A stretch of DNA of 64,000 nucleotides from CAZUAQ01 sp964618455 (GTDB taxonomy: Bacteria > Planctomycetota > Phycisphaerae > UBA1845 > PWPN01): the NCBI GenBank assembly GCA_964618455.1, contig CAZUAQ010000016.1:1-64000 (forward strand), given 5' to 3'. The notes below the pieces were generated by a model. The model worked only from the letters and a program-made list of their open reading frames with translations, did no database searches and was not told where the DNA came from. This document shows, piece by piece, positions 28,829 to 36,495 of this stretch (its first letter is position 1; every line of letters begins with the position of its first letter). Made by a program: the position numbers and the translations under genes.

Positions 28829-29167
28829 TCAGATGTCCAGCGCCTTGTCCTCGACGCAGTGGTCCGCTACCTCCACGCCCGCCGAGGTCAACCGGAACCA
28901 GCGCTTCCGCCAGGGCGTCAGCCGGGCATCGCTCTCGTTCTCCGCGATGATGCGTTGCACGTATCCCTTCTCGAGCAGATACGCCAGGTCCTTTCGCAAC
29001 TGATCCCACTCCAATTGCGGAAAGAGCGTCAACAGCGTCCGCAAAACCTGCTCGCCCTGCAGCGCCGCCGGGTACAGCATCTTCAACGCCACGAGCAACT
29101 CGTTACGCACCCGCTTGATCGCCCGCACGCCACCGTTCCTGCCCATCGCTCGCTCCTGTTCACTCAT
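28829..29167 (-). CDS. Winged-helix protein resembling Mu-like phage gp26-type proteins
   Basis: The 112-residue protein has a predicted winged-helix fold: LRTLLTLFPQLEWDQLRKDLAYLLEKGYVQRI is a helix-helix-recognition-helix stretch with a small wing after it (WFRLTSAGVEVAD). The start at 29167 overlaps the stop of the upstream coiled-coil gene as ATGA. In Mu-like phages a small ArsR-like wHTH gene sits between a DUF2730-type coiled-coil protein and DUF3486/terminase; the same neighbour order is seen here, but terminase is missing. DNA binding is likely; the target is unknown. Confidence 0.65.
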   Translation of the reverse strand: MSEQERAMGRNGGVRAIKRVRNELLVALKMLYPAALQGEQVLRTLLTLFPQLEWDQLRKDLAYLLEKGYVQRIIAENESDARLTPWRKRWFRLTSAGVEVADHCVEDKALDI

Positions 29168-29598
29168 GATTGTTGCGCGCCGGCCGAACCGGCATGCGCG
29201 CCGCGCTCCACCGGCAAGGATCGTTCCTGCCCCAGCTCGCGTACCATCTCCACCATCAGCGCCGTCGCCCGGCTCATCTCCGAGGCCAGTCCCTGCCCCG
29301 TCTCCAGCTCCGCCTGGATCCGCGACACCATCTCTGTCAACCGCTCCAACTGCTGCCGCGCCAGCATCGACTCGCGAATCCATTCCTCCTTGGTGGCGTA
29401 CTCGCGTTCGAACTCCGCCGTCGCCCGCAGCAGGTCCCGGACCGACGCCTCCATGGCGTCGATCCGGTGCGTCACCTCCGCCATCCCGATCGTCTGATGC
29501 TCGCGTATCGCCTTCAGATAGAACGTGATCACCACCAGCGGCACGCCGATCAGTGGCGACAGAATCCCGATCAACATGCTGATCCACGGCCAGTCCAT
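29164..29598 (-). CDS. Membrane-anchored coiled-coil protein (DUF2730-like)
   Basis: The 144-residue protein begins with one membrane segment (ISMLIGILSPLIGVPLVVIT, residues 6-25). It continues as a long coiled coil rich in Glu, Arg and Ala (about 33-125, e.g. MEASVRDLLRATAEFEREYA), ending in a short low-complexity tail. This layout matches the DUF2730 family of Mu-like phages (Mu gp25). The ribosome site AGGGGAGGGGC is very strong. Its stop overlaps the next ATG, so it is co-translated with the winged-helix gene. The family assignment is from length, topology and neighbours, not from a search. Confidence 0.6.
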   Translation of the reverse strand: MDWPWISMLIGILSPLIGVPLVVITFYLKAIREHQTIGMAEVTHRIDAMEASVRDLLRATAEFEREYATKEEWIRESMLARQQLERLTEMVSRIQAELETGQGLASEMSRATALMVEMVRELGQERSLPVERGAHAGSAGAQQS

Positions 29599-29627
29599 GC
29601 CCCTCCCCTTCCCAATCCGACCAGGAT

Positions 29628-29897
29628 CTACAGCAGCCGCGTGACAATCGTGTCCACCAGTCGCAATAATCGGTTGACCGTGTCCGCGCGGATCATGCCA
29701 TCGACCAGTGCTTCGCGAAACGCTGCCACTTCCGGCGCGTCGCGCAACGAACGCACCGACGTCTCGCGCGCCGGTGCATTCAGAACGCGATCGATCGCAT
29801 CACCCCTGCCCGTTTCCCCCTGCTGCCGCGCGGCGTTCTCCAACGTCGTCAGCAGATCGTCCAGTACCTCGTTCGCCGTGGGTTCATCTGTCATCAT
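29628..29897 (-). CDS. Small acidic helical protein of the phage-like operon
   Basis: The 89-residue protein starts at ATG 29897, preceded by AAGGGGGAAA (good ribosome site); the next codon is a second ATG. It is predicted to be mostly helical (EVLDDLLTTLENAARQQGE, VNRLLRLVDTIVTRLL), with no membrane segment and no recognised family. Position and spacing (30 bases before the coiled-coil gene) indicate one operon. It could be an adaptor or a regulator; nothing in the sequence decides. Confidence 0.55.
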   Translation of the reverse strand: MMTDEPTANEVLDDLLTTLENAARQQGETGRGDAIDRVLNAPARETSVRSLRDAPEVAAFREALVDGMIRADTVNRLLRLVDTIVTRLL

Positions 29898-29943
29898 TTT
29901 CCCCCTTATCCTCGTCAGGATGTCATGTCTTGTTCGGGTCAAC

Positions 29944-30441
29944 TCAGTTCGTCGGTGCCATCGATTCACGCTCCGGCTGCGGCGTGTTCATCCGCTCCAT
30001 CCAGCTTTCCAGGTATCGCCGCATCTCGTCCTCCAGCGACAAACTCTCGATGGCCAGTCGCCGTAATCCCGATGCCACCTCGCGTAACATGGACACGTTC
30101 TCGCGCGAGTTCGCGTACCGCTCACGTTCCGTTCCGCGGTCCGCCCGAATCCGCCGCATCGCTTCACGAAAGGCCTCTTCATGCCCGGCGGTCTTCGCGT
30201 CGTCTTCATGATCCACACGAACCCGATCGATAAAGGCCTCGACCACGCCGGCCTCCCGCGCGTCGTCCATGCGCGCCAGCTCCGCGTGATACTCATCGAA
30301 CGACACATCCAATTCCCGCGCGGCGGTATCCAGCGCATCGGCCGCCGCCAGTTCCAGGTGCGCGTCGCCGCCACACCCGAACGTGCACGACATCGCCACG
30401 CTGCACATCACCACCACACCCACTCTGATCATCCTCTTCAT
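29944..30441 (-). CDS. Small lipoprotein with long helical tail (possible outer spanin-like or phage-operon lipoprotein)
   Basis: The 165-residue protein has a type II signal peptide (MKRMIRVGVVVMCSVAMSC, with Cys residues at 19 and 23) followed by a helical mature region rich in Asp, Glu, Arg and Ala (about 35-150). Its start overlaps the stop of the upstream holin-sized gene (ATGA), and GGAGGT lies 6 bases before the ATG. A small lipoprotein directly after a holin-sized membrane protein is the layout of phage lysis genes (o-spanin), but the mature part is longer than usual and no spanin family is recognised. Confidence 0.6.
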   Translation of the reverse strand: MKRMIRVGVVVMCSVAMSCTFGCGGDAHLELAAADALDTAARELDVSFDEYHAELARMDDAREAGVVEAFIDRVRVDHEDDAKTAGHEEAFREAMRRIRADRGTERERYANSRENVSMLREVASGLRRLAIESLSLEDEMRRYLESWMERMNTPQPERESMAPTN

Positions 30442-30656
30442 CGTCGCACCTCCACCGGTCGACCGCGGCCGGCATCTTCGTGCGCGATCCCGAGGATCAA
30501 CGCCACGCCGACACCCACCACCGTCAGCACCATCTCTTCCCCCAGGTTCCATCCGTACTCCACCGCGTACGCCGCCACCACCGTCGACAGTGCCACCCGC
30601 ACCTTCCGCGACGCCAGCGGCTGAATCATCCGCCGAATCATGTTCCATACATTCAT
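30438..30656 (-). CDS. Holin-sized small membrane protein
   Basis: The 72-residue protein from ATG 30656 (ribosome site AGGGGGA) has one or two membrane segments (VRVALSTVVAAYAVEYG and MVLTVVGVGVALILGIAH) between a basic N-terminus and a charged C-terminus. Size and topology match phage holins or small prophage membrane proteins. It lies 189 bases after the ABC-acetyltransferase gene. A lethal or lysis role is inference only. Confidence 0.55.
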   Translation of the reverse strand: MNVWNMIRRMIQPLASRKVRVALSTVVAAYAVEYGWNLGEEMVLTVVGVGVALILGIAHEDAGRGRPVEVRR

Positions 30657-30845
30657 TAGATTCCCCCTACCAGCCAGTATAATCCATTCCCTAGTGGTCG
30701 GTTCCCGCACTCCTCGATATCACGCCCGCCGTTCCGTCGACACTCCTTCGCGCGTCATCAGGAGTGAGGATGATCGGGACAGGTGCGCGGATCCCATCCC
30801 GATCATCCCAAAGGAGAGTTCGTCGCATGGCGGCGTATTCCGGCG

Positions 30846-32387
30846 TCAGGCCGCTCCGTTCATCATGTCTTGCTGTTCCCGCATACCGCGTTCGATCAAC
30901 GCGCGTCCCGCCTCATCCTTCGCCCACAAGAAGTAAACCGGACGCGCCCCGGCCAATTGCCGGAAGGTCTGCGCGAGCGTGGTGGCGGTGTGACGTTGCA
31001 GGCGAACCTCCGGCAGCGACGACGTGGATCGATGCCATGCGCCGACCACGTCGCGCACGAGACGTCGCACCGTTGGTCGACGCCGTACCTGGTCGGCAAA
31101 GTCGCTCTGCATGGGATCCGCGCCGGCGGCACGAAGTTTCACCAGCGCGACGCGACGATCCTTCGGCGCCGGCAGTGTTCCGATCCGCCGCATCCCCGCC
31201 TTGTCGAACACCGGATTGACCGCCGCCATCGACGCCAGGCACTCTACGATACGCGTGCCCGCCAGCGGCAACGTCTTGCCTACGAGCAGATGGCCGAGCC
31301 CACAGCCGCGGACGTCTGGGTGAACGACCAGCCGCTTCAGCACGCGCAGCTCTCGGTTCAATAACTCCGCCTTGCGCGTATACCGCCCGCCAGTCACGCG
31401 ATTACGCAAACTCAATTCCAAGGCCGGTCGGCCGTAGAGCACGATGCCGATGACGTCACCACCAACTTCCTCGCGCATGACGAACACGCGATCGATGAAG
31501 CCCACGTTATCGCGCTGTCGGTAGTGCATGGCGGCGAAACGCGCGTAATCGCGCAGGCTGCCACGCTCGATGCGTACGCGCCGTCGCAGTGAGAAACAGT
31601 GCGATGCCGCATCTGCGGCCGCCTCATGGGGCTCGACGTGAACGTTTCCATTCCTCAAGCGCACCAGCGCGTCGGGGCGAAGATCCTCGATCAGGTCTTC
31701 GCGCGTCGTGGCCAGCACCATCGGCATTGCCAGACGCCGCGCGAGCTTGCCGACGTTGAACGCCATCGCGCGCGCCAGGCGGCGGTGAAGATGATTCGCG
31801 AACTCGTCACACAGTAGCGGACCGCGATGGCCACCCCGACGGTGAAGCGAGATGGCCCGTGCCAGCCGCGCCCGGAACCGTTCCCCTTCGGAAAGCTCGG
31901 AGAGCCGCCGGATCCACAACGACGGCTCGCCCAGGCTGCATCCCGACAACAGCCGCATGGCCTGTTCGATCGGTTGAGCCGGCGCGACGCCATCGACGAT
32001 CGCCACGTCGTTCGGAAAGCGCACGTGCTCCACCGATCGACTTGTCGGGATCCGCCGCGTGATCTCCGCCAGCAGCGAGGACTTTCCCGAGCCCGACGGG
32101 CCGACGATCAGCGTTACGCTCCCCGGCGGAAACGTGAGCGCGAGTTCCGACACCACGACCCGCTCCGGAAGCGCCGGCGACAGGCCGAACTGCAGACACG
32201 TCTCCACGACGCGCGGTGTCGCGTCGACGAGCCGAGCGGGAAATCTCACCCGCCACGGCTGCCCTTCCCCGTCGGGAGAGGGACGGACTCCGCCGCCATT
32301 CCCCTCGCCGCCATCACTCGTCGTACGCGGCCGGCGGAGATCCGCCCGCTCCCGTGGATCACGCTTCCCCCGTGGCGTCACCGCCAT
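30846..32387 (-). CDS. ABC-type ATPase fused to a GNAT acetyltransferase domain (COG2401-like)
   Basis: The 513-residue protein starts at ATG 32387 (ribosome site GGGAGGGGG). The N-terminal half is an ABC ATPase: Walker A GPSGSGKSS (about 96-104), signature LSEGE (165-169), Walker B LLCDEF with Asp194-Glu195. The H-loop His is replaced (TTRED, Arg near 229). The C-terminal half (about 270-480) is a GNAT domain with motif A VVHPDVRGCGLGHLLV and the motif-B-like FDKAGMRRIG. COG2401 describes such ABC-acetyltransferase fusions of unknown role. There are no membrane segments, so this is not a transporter ATPase. It heads the phage-like operon. Confidence 0.85.
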   Translation of the reverse strand: MAVTPRGKRDPRERADLRRPRTTSDGGEGNGGGVRPSPDGEGQPWRVRFPARLVDATPRVVETCLQFGLSPALPERVVVSELALTFPPGSVTLIVGPSGSGKSSLLAEITRRIPTSRSVEHVRFPNDVAIVDGVAPAQPIEQAMRLLSGCSLGEPSLWIRRLSELSEGERFRARLARAISLHRRGGHRGPLLCDEFANHLHRRLARAMAFNVGKLARRLAMPMVLATTREDLIEDLRPDALVRLRNGNVHVEPHEAAADAASHCFSLRRRVRIERGSLRDYARFAAMHYRQRDNVGFIDRVFVMREEVGGDVIGIVLYGRPALELSLRNRVTGGRYTRKAELLNRELRVLKRLVVHPDVRGCGLGHLLVGKTLPLAGTRIVECLASMAAVNPVFDKAGMRRIGTLPAPKDRRVALVKLRAAGADPMQSDFADQVRRRPTVRRLVRDVVGAWHRSTSSLPEVRLQRHTATTLAQTFRQLAGARPVYFLWAKDEAGRALIERGMREQQDMMNGAA

Positions 32388-32465
32388 GCATCCCCCTCCC
32401 ACCGACTCGCCAACAGCCGTCAACATCCCCTGTTCCCCACAGAGCCAAATACCAAACATTTACCT

Positions 32466-32494
32466 AACATACAACACGTTTCGCACCCCGTCAA
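32466..32494 (-). promoter_or_regulatory. Predicted promoter of the ABC-GNAT/phage-like operon
   Basis: Minus strand: TTGACG (32489-32494), a 17-base spacer and TATGTT (32466-32471), close to consensus and about 79 bases before the operon's first ATG. On the plus strand, TTGACA (32512-32517) with TAATGG (32534-32539) could fire toward the 32686 gene. TATGTAA (32501-32507) and TTACATA (32529-32535) form a symmetric inverted repeat around that region, a candidate operator. Confidence 0.55.
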
Positions 32495-32685
32495 GGCGTT
32501 TATGTAATATTTTGACATACTCTATAACTTACATAATGGCAATGGTTTGTATCAGGATGTGAACCGATTCAGCACAAACACAGGGTGATGATTCAGCCGG
32601 AGGGTCGCCATAGCGGGGTTGACCGGTCGATAAGCATAGGGTAATGACCAGTATTGTCATCCAGCGACATCATCAGGGGTAAACC

Positions 32686-33177
32686 ATGGAATCGAACACT
32701 ACTCCGCAAGCTTCACTCAACTCGATCCGCCTCATTGTCGGCGCCATGATGGCCGGTGTGGTGATCTTCGGAATCATCGGTCTGACGATCGGTCCGCTCA
32801 CGCCCGACGCCGACGACTCGACGTTTACCACGATGCTGCCGCTGGTGGCGTTGGCCATGGCAGTGCCGGCGAGCATCGCTTACTTCGCCATCCCGGCGTT
32901 TGTGTTTGGCAACCTCCGCAAGCGTTACGAGAACGGTGAGATCAGCAACGAAGAGCTTCCTCGCCTGGCGTTGCAGTCGCTGGTCACCGCCTCGCTACTG
33001 CGGGCGGCCATGATCGAAGGGGTGTGCCTGTTCGCCCTGGTCATCACGTTGATGATCGGCATTCACTGGGTCTTGGCCCTTGTGATCGTGGGTCTGTTCG
33101 GCATGGTGTCGTTGCTTCCTGGTCCGAGCAGTGTCGACGCACTCGTCTCGAGCTGTACCGGCCGATTCATGACCTGA
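32686..33177 (+). CDS. Four-helix integral membrane protein, unknown function
   Basis: The 163-residue protein has a good ribosome site (CAGGGG) and four predicted membrane segments: IRLIVGAMMAGVVIFGIIGL, MLPLVALAMAVPASIAYFAI, a segment near LLRAAMIEGVCLFALVITLM, and VLALVIVGLFGMVSLLPG. The central loop is charged (LRKRYENGEISNEELPR). No family is recognised. It diverges from the ABC-GNAT operon. Confidence 0.65.
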   Translation: MESNTTPQASLNSIRLIVGAMMAGVVIFGIIGLTIGPLTPDADDSTFTTMLPLVALAMAVPASIAYFAIPAFVFGNLRKRYENGEISNEELPRLALQSLVTASLLRAAMIEGVCLFALVITLMIGIHWVLALVIVGLFGMVSLLPGPSSVDALVSSCTGRFMT

Positions 33178-33547
33178 GGCCGCCACACCGCGCGCGGCCA
33201 CATCTCCGGCATACACTTAAGATGTACGGCGACATTGGCCCATCCATCGCGGCGTAGCCCGATGGGCGGGGTCACGATGAGGGAAAATGATACGCATATT
33301 TCCCAACGTGGGATATGATATACGATCATCGCCAACCCACCCTTCGCTGCACGAAGATTGGGTCACCCAGGTAATTCTGTCTCGCTTTCCGAACACGGAT
33401 CGCACGCGCGGTAGAACTCGACGCCCTCTCGGTTTTCATGAAAGATTCACTTGCTTTCGCGCCAATGGCGGGTAAGGATATGCCGGGTTCGCCGGGCCGA
33501 GCACCTTGTCTGATCCATCGCGGTTGTCTCCCATCCCTGGAGTGGTC
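33178..33547. other. Gene-free interval with no clear feature
   Basis: This 370-bp interval contains only a short GC-rich hairpin-like stretch just after the membrane-protein stop and an imperfect palindrome at 33295-33317 (CATATTTCCCA paired with TGGGATATG). Neither is followed by a T-run. No gene, RNA gene or promoter of confidence was found. Confidence 0.4.
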
Positions 33548-34594
33548 ATGCCTCACGTCACGAATTCTCGCGTGGTCGTTCGTTGCCTCTGCGCCGCCGG
33601 CGCGTTGATGTCGCTCGGCGAAAGCCGACTCTTCGCCCAGTGCGAGCCGGACATCGCCGCCCTCGACGACGAGTTCAACGCCGATTCGCTTTCCGACTGG
33701 CAACGCCATTACGAGGTCGACGGCTGGCAGTTGGACCAGGCCCACGCGCTGGACATCAACCAGACCAGCCCCGGCCATCTCTACATCGAGCCGGAGGTGA
33801 CCTCCTGGTACGAGGACTACCGCGCGATCTATCTCTTCAAGGAGGTGACCGGCAACTTCATCGTCGAGACGCGTGTCCAGGTCACGTCGCTGACCGGCGG
33901 ACTGCCGAGCCGCGATTACTCGCTGGCGGGTGTGATGGTGCGGGCACCGCGCGAGGTTACCCCCGCCACGTGGCAGGCGGACCAGGAAAACTGGCTGTTC
34001 ATCGCCACCGGTCGCGGGGCGGATCCGAACAACCCGCAACTGGAAACCAAGCGGACCTACAACAGCACGTCGCATCTGATTCTGACGCCGGCGGAGGCGG
34101 GCTGGGTGGACTTGCGCATCGAGCGCCTCGGCCAGACGTTCAATCTCTACGCGCGGTTTCCCGGCGACGACTGGTTCCTCAGCCGGACCATCGAGCACGA
34201 TCTCATGCCCGCCACACTGCAGGTCGGCCTGCACGCCTACACCGACTGGCCCACCGTTTCGACGTTCGACGCGTTCGCATTCAACTCTCAGATCGTGCTC
34301 AGTCCGCCGGGCCAGCGCGATCAGATTGCCCGGTACGATTACATTCACTTCACGCGGCCGACGGAGGGCATCACCCCGGCCATCGGCGATCTGAACCACA
34401 GCGGCAGCGTCGATCGCGAGGACGTGGACGTCTTCGCGGCCTGCGCGACCGGGGCGATGGTGCCGATCACCGATGAATGCTGCGAGGACGCCGATCTCGA
34501 TAACGACGGCGACGCCGACCAGACCGACTTCGCACAGCTTCAGCGCTGCTTCCACGCCTGGGGCGACGCCCCGCCGGCGGAATGCACACCGTGA
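33548..34594 (+). CDS. Exported protein with dockerin-like C-terminus
   Basis: The 348-residue protein from ATG 33548 (ribosome site CTGGAG) has a signal peptide (cleavage near LFA-QC). A concanavalin/DUF1349-like beta-sandwich follows (about 40-270, with IYLFKEVTGNFIVETRVQV and GVMVRAPREVTP). The C-terminus has two dockerin-type calcium-loop repeats, GDLNHSGSVDREDVDVF and DADLDNDGDADQTDFA. This EF-hand-like pair is very common at the C-terminus of Planctomycete exported proteins. Probably secreted; ligand unknown. Confidence 0.8.
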   Translation: MPHVTNSRVVVRCLCAAGALMSLGESRLFAQCEPDIAALDDEFNADSLSDWQRHYEVDGWQLDQAHALDINQTSPGHLYIEPEVTSWYEDYRAIYLFKEVTGNFIVETRVQVTSLTGGLPSRDYSLAGVMVRAPREVTPATWQADQENWLFIATGRGADPNNPQLETKRTYNSTSHLILTPAEAGWVDLRIERLGQTFNLYARFPGDDWFLSRTIEHDLMPATLQVGLHAYTDWPTVSTFDAFAFNSQIVLSPPGQRDQIARYDYIHFTRPTEGITPAIGDLNHSGSVDREDVDVFAACATGAMVPITDECCEDADLDNDGDADQTDFAQLQRCFHAWGDAPPAECTP

Positions 34595-34761
34595 GTGCTT
34601 CGGGACCATGATTTCCCGGCGAAGCCTGAAAATGTGGCGCAGGATGGAACCCTTCAGCTGTGCGGAATATCGCCGTTATTGGGCCCGAAACCCCGTTTTT
34701 CCCACTCCCGGACGCCGACTCGGAAAAAACCCCAGTCCGAGAATTGGAAATTACTTAAGGC

Positions 34762-34873
34762 CCCCCCGTCGCCACACGATAAGGCGATAGAGGCTGTGGG
34801 TCTCCGCTCGCAGGAGCGGACAGCCTGGCTTGGAGGGTCCGAGTAACGGCGAGCTCGGATCCTCTCTTTTTTT
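34762..34873 (+). ncRNA. Candidate structured small RNA ending in a Rho-independent terminator
   Basis: Two consecutive hairpins are visible. The first pairs AGGCTG/CAGCCT with an inner TCCGCTC-GCAG-GAGCGGA hairpin (34791-34826). The second pairs GAGGGTCCGAG with CTCGGATCCTC (11 bp, one G-U, loop 10; 34833-34864) and runs directly into a tract of seven T's (34867-34873), which is a strong intrinsic terminator. No gene lies directly upstream; the nearest same-strand gene ends 240 bases before. No known RNA family was recognised. It may be a sRNA or leader, or simply the terminator of the upstream exported-protein gene. Confidence 0.35.
34833..34873 (+). terminator. Rho-independent terminator
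   Basis: An 11-bp GC-rich stem with one G-U pair and a 10-base loop is followed by a 7-T tract. The best intrinsic terminator seen in the window. Confidence 0.75.
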
Positions 34874-35060
34874 ACCCGCACCGCGCCCCCCTCCCCGGCT
34901 CACGATCCATCACGGCATACCGCGAGTGAACGAAAACAGTCCACGGAAAACACGGACGTCACGGAGGCGGCGCGGCCACTCCGAAGGCTTGATCGGAATT
35001 GCTCCACATCGGATGATCGGGAAGACCGACGCATTCAATCCAGCATGGGGGTGTCAGATC

Positions 35061-35870
35061 ATGACTGCTTTCTGCATTTGTGTCCTCGGTTCCGCCGTTC
35101 TGATCGCATCGGACGTGGAGCGACCTCAGCGACCAGGCTTCATCGCGATTGGCGATGCGCCGAGCGCGTCCCTCTCGGAAGACGAGCAGGAGCGGATGCG
35201 CGCAGACATGGCCCGCGACATGAAGTTGATCGGAGACGTATTGAAGGATGCTGCCCTTGTGAAGGAAAAGCCTTTACCGAGAGACGAGGAAGTGGAAATC
35301 AAGCGGCTCGAGGGCACGATTCGCAACTTGGTGATGACGCGTCGATTGATAAGTTATCGCCAATACAAAGAGGCGGCGAATCGCTTGGAGCGAGTCCTGC
35401 AGCTCTTTGCCCGCACGAAGTCGGTGACAAAGCGTAGTGAAGGATTCAATTTTTCATACAGTCGCAAGGCTTATCAGCAATGGGCCATCCAAGAGCTCTT
35501 GGAAACCAAACGTCAACTTGACAAGCACCGTATCGATTTCTTCAGTCTCAAGAAACCGGATCGCGCGATGAAGCACTCACTCTACGAATCGACCTTGGAC
35601 GTATTCACGAAGAGTACACCGCTGAGTTCGACCGGGAATCGCCATCCCTACGTCGGCTATCGAACCAAGGTGCAGCTCTATCGAATGAGCGGACAACCGG
35701 TAGCATTCACCGATGATAAATGGTGGTATGAAGGCCGGGAGGAAGGGTACTTATGTTTTCATTTTGAATACGACAAGACCAAGAAGCGTATGCTCCTGAC
35801 TCACGTCGACGATGAGATGCCGCCATCAGGCCTGGTTGCCGAAGCCGCATCACGGCCCGCAGAACATTGA
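35061..35870 (+). CDS. Exported protein of unknown function
   Basis: The 269-residue protein from ATG 35061 has an N-terminal hydrophobic signal segment (MTAFCICVLGSAVLIASD). A charged, mostly helical region follows (about 40-170, e.g. LSEDEQERMRADMARDMKLI), then a beta-rich C-terminal part ending KWWYEGREEGYLCFHFEY. The codon usage is less GC-rich than its neighbours, which may indicate recent acquisition. No family is recognised. A REP/MITE-like repeat lies 59 bases after it. Confidence 0.6.
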   Translation: MTAFCICVLGSAVLIASDVERPQRPGFIAIGDAPSASLSEDEQERMRADMARDMKLIGDVLKDAALVKEKPLPRDEEVEIKRLEGTIRNLVMTRRLISYRQYKEAANRLERVLQLFARTKSVTKRSEGFNFSYSRKAYQQWAIQELLETKRQLDKHRIDFFSLKKPDRAMKHSLYESTLDVFTKSTPLSSTGNRHPYVGYRTKVQLYRMSGQPVAFTDDKWWYEGREEGYLCFHFEYDKTKKRMLLTHVDDEMPPSGLVAEAASRPAEH

Positions 35871-35928
35871 CCGATCCCTTCATAAGAGTCCATCTCCTTC
35901 ACTTCTGGAACTCGAGCCCCGTCACTGA

Positions 35929-35989
35929 GAATGTGCGTAAGAAGCTCTTCCCGAGAAAGGGACAGTCCCTGAGCTTCTGACACACATTC
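35929..35989. repeat. REP/MITE-like palindromic repeat, copy 1
   Basis: An imperfect 61-bp palindrome: the arm GAATGTGCGTAAGAAGCTC (35929-35947) pairs with GAGCTTCTGACACACATTC (35971-35989), with an inner AGGGACAGTCCCT palindrome (35958-35970). A near-identical copy (55 of 58 bases) is at 37683-37740. No transposase lies nearby. Confidence 0.7.
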
Positions 35990-36163
35990 TTAGATCGTGA
36001 CCAAAGAAATCTTGGATCCCATCAAAGCACCGTCGGGTTGATTCTCGGGATCGTAAGAAAGTTCCTGTGCCCGCCCGCGTAGACCCCTCATGGATAATGG
36101 CACGCGGGAATGAGACGCCGAGTCGACGACCCGCGAACGGAACCCTAAGGCAGGAGCTCGACC

Positions 36164-36355
36164 ATGAAACGCACCTCTTCACGACTCGCCCTTCGGATGC
36201 TTATCGCCGCCATCGCCACACTGATCTTCTGGGGCAGCACCGGCTGCGACGACACCGGCTACTATTACGGAGGCGACGTCTACGTCGATCCGATGGATCT
36301 GTCGCCCTACGGTTACGACTACGACATGTACGACATCTTTACCGAGGATCTCTGA
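36164..36355 (+). CDS. Small Tyr/Asp-rich lipoprotein
   Basis: The 63-residue protein has a good AGGAG ribosome site, a lipoprotein signal (LIFWGSTGC, Cys28) and a short mature part rich in Tyr, Asp and Gly (DDTGYYYGGDVYVDPMD...YGYDYDMYD). Probably a small exported or surface-anchored peptide. No family recognised. Confidence 0.55.
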   Translation: MKRTSSRLALRMLIAAIATLIFWGSTGCDDTGYYYGGDVYVDPMDLSPYGYDYDMYDIFTEDL

Positions 36356-36495
36356 TTACGAAGCCCCCGGAGAGCCACGCCAAGGGTGCATTCGCAATTT
36401 CTGGGAATGCATCCCTGGCCGTCAAGGCCACGTAGAATCACGCCGATAGAGCATGCGTCTCATCTGTCACAGAACTTGCGACCTGCCGACTGTCT

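Larger units (their letters stand above)
34595..35060. other. Gene-free interval with a candidate structured RNA and terminator
   Basis: This 466-bp interval contains a small hairpin (34719-34741) and the structured candidate RNA at 34762-34873 described separately. The rest (34874-35060) shows no clear feature. No coding region was supported. Confidence 0.5.

Noticed and set aside
34841..34856. rRNA-like stretch GAGTAACGGCGAG
   Set aside because: Only a short match to a 23S rRNA helix; no longer rRNA similarity, and it forms the loop of the terminator.
35922..36182. Small minus-strand frame over repeat copy 1 sharing CVRSSGTVPFSG with a frame at copy 2
   Set aside because: The shared peptide comes from the palindromic repeat itself, not from a conserved protein.
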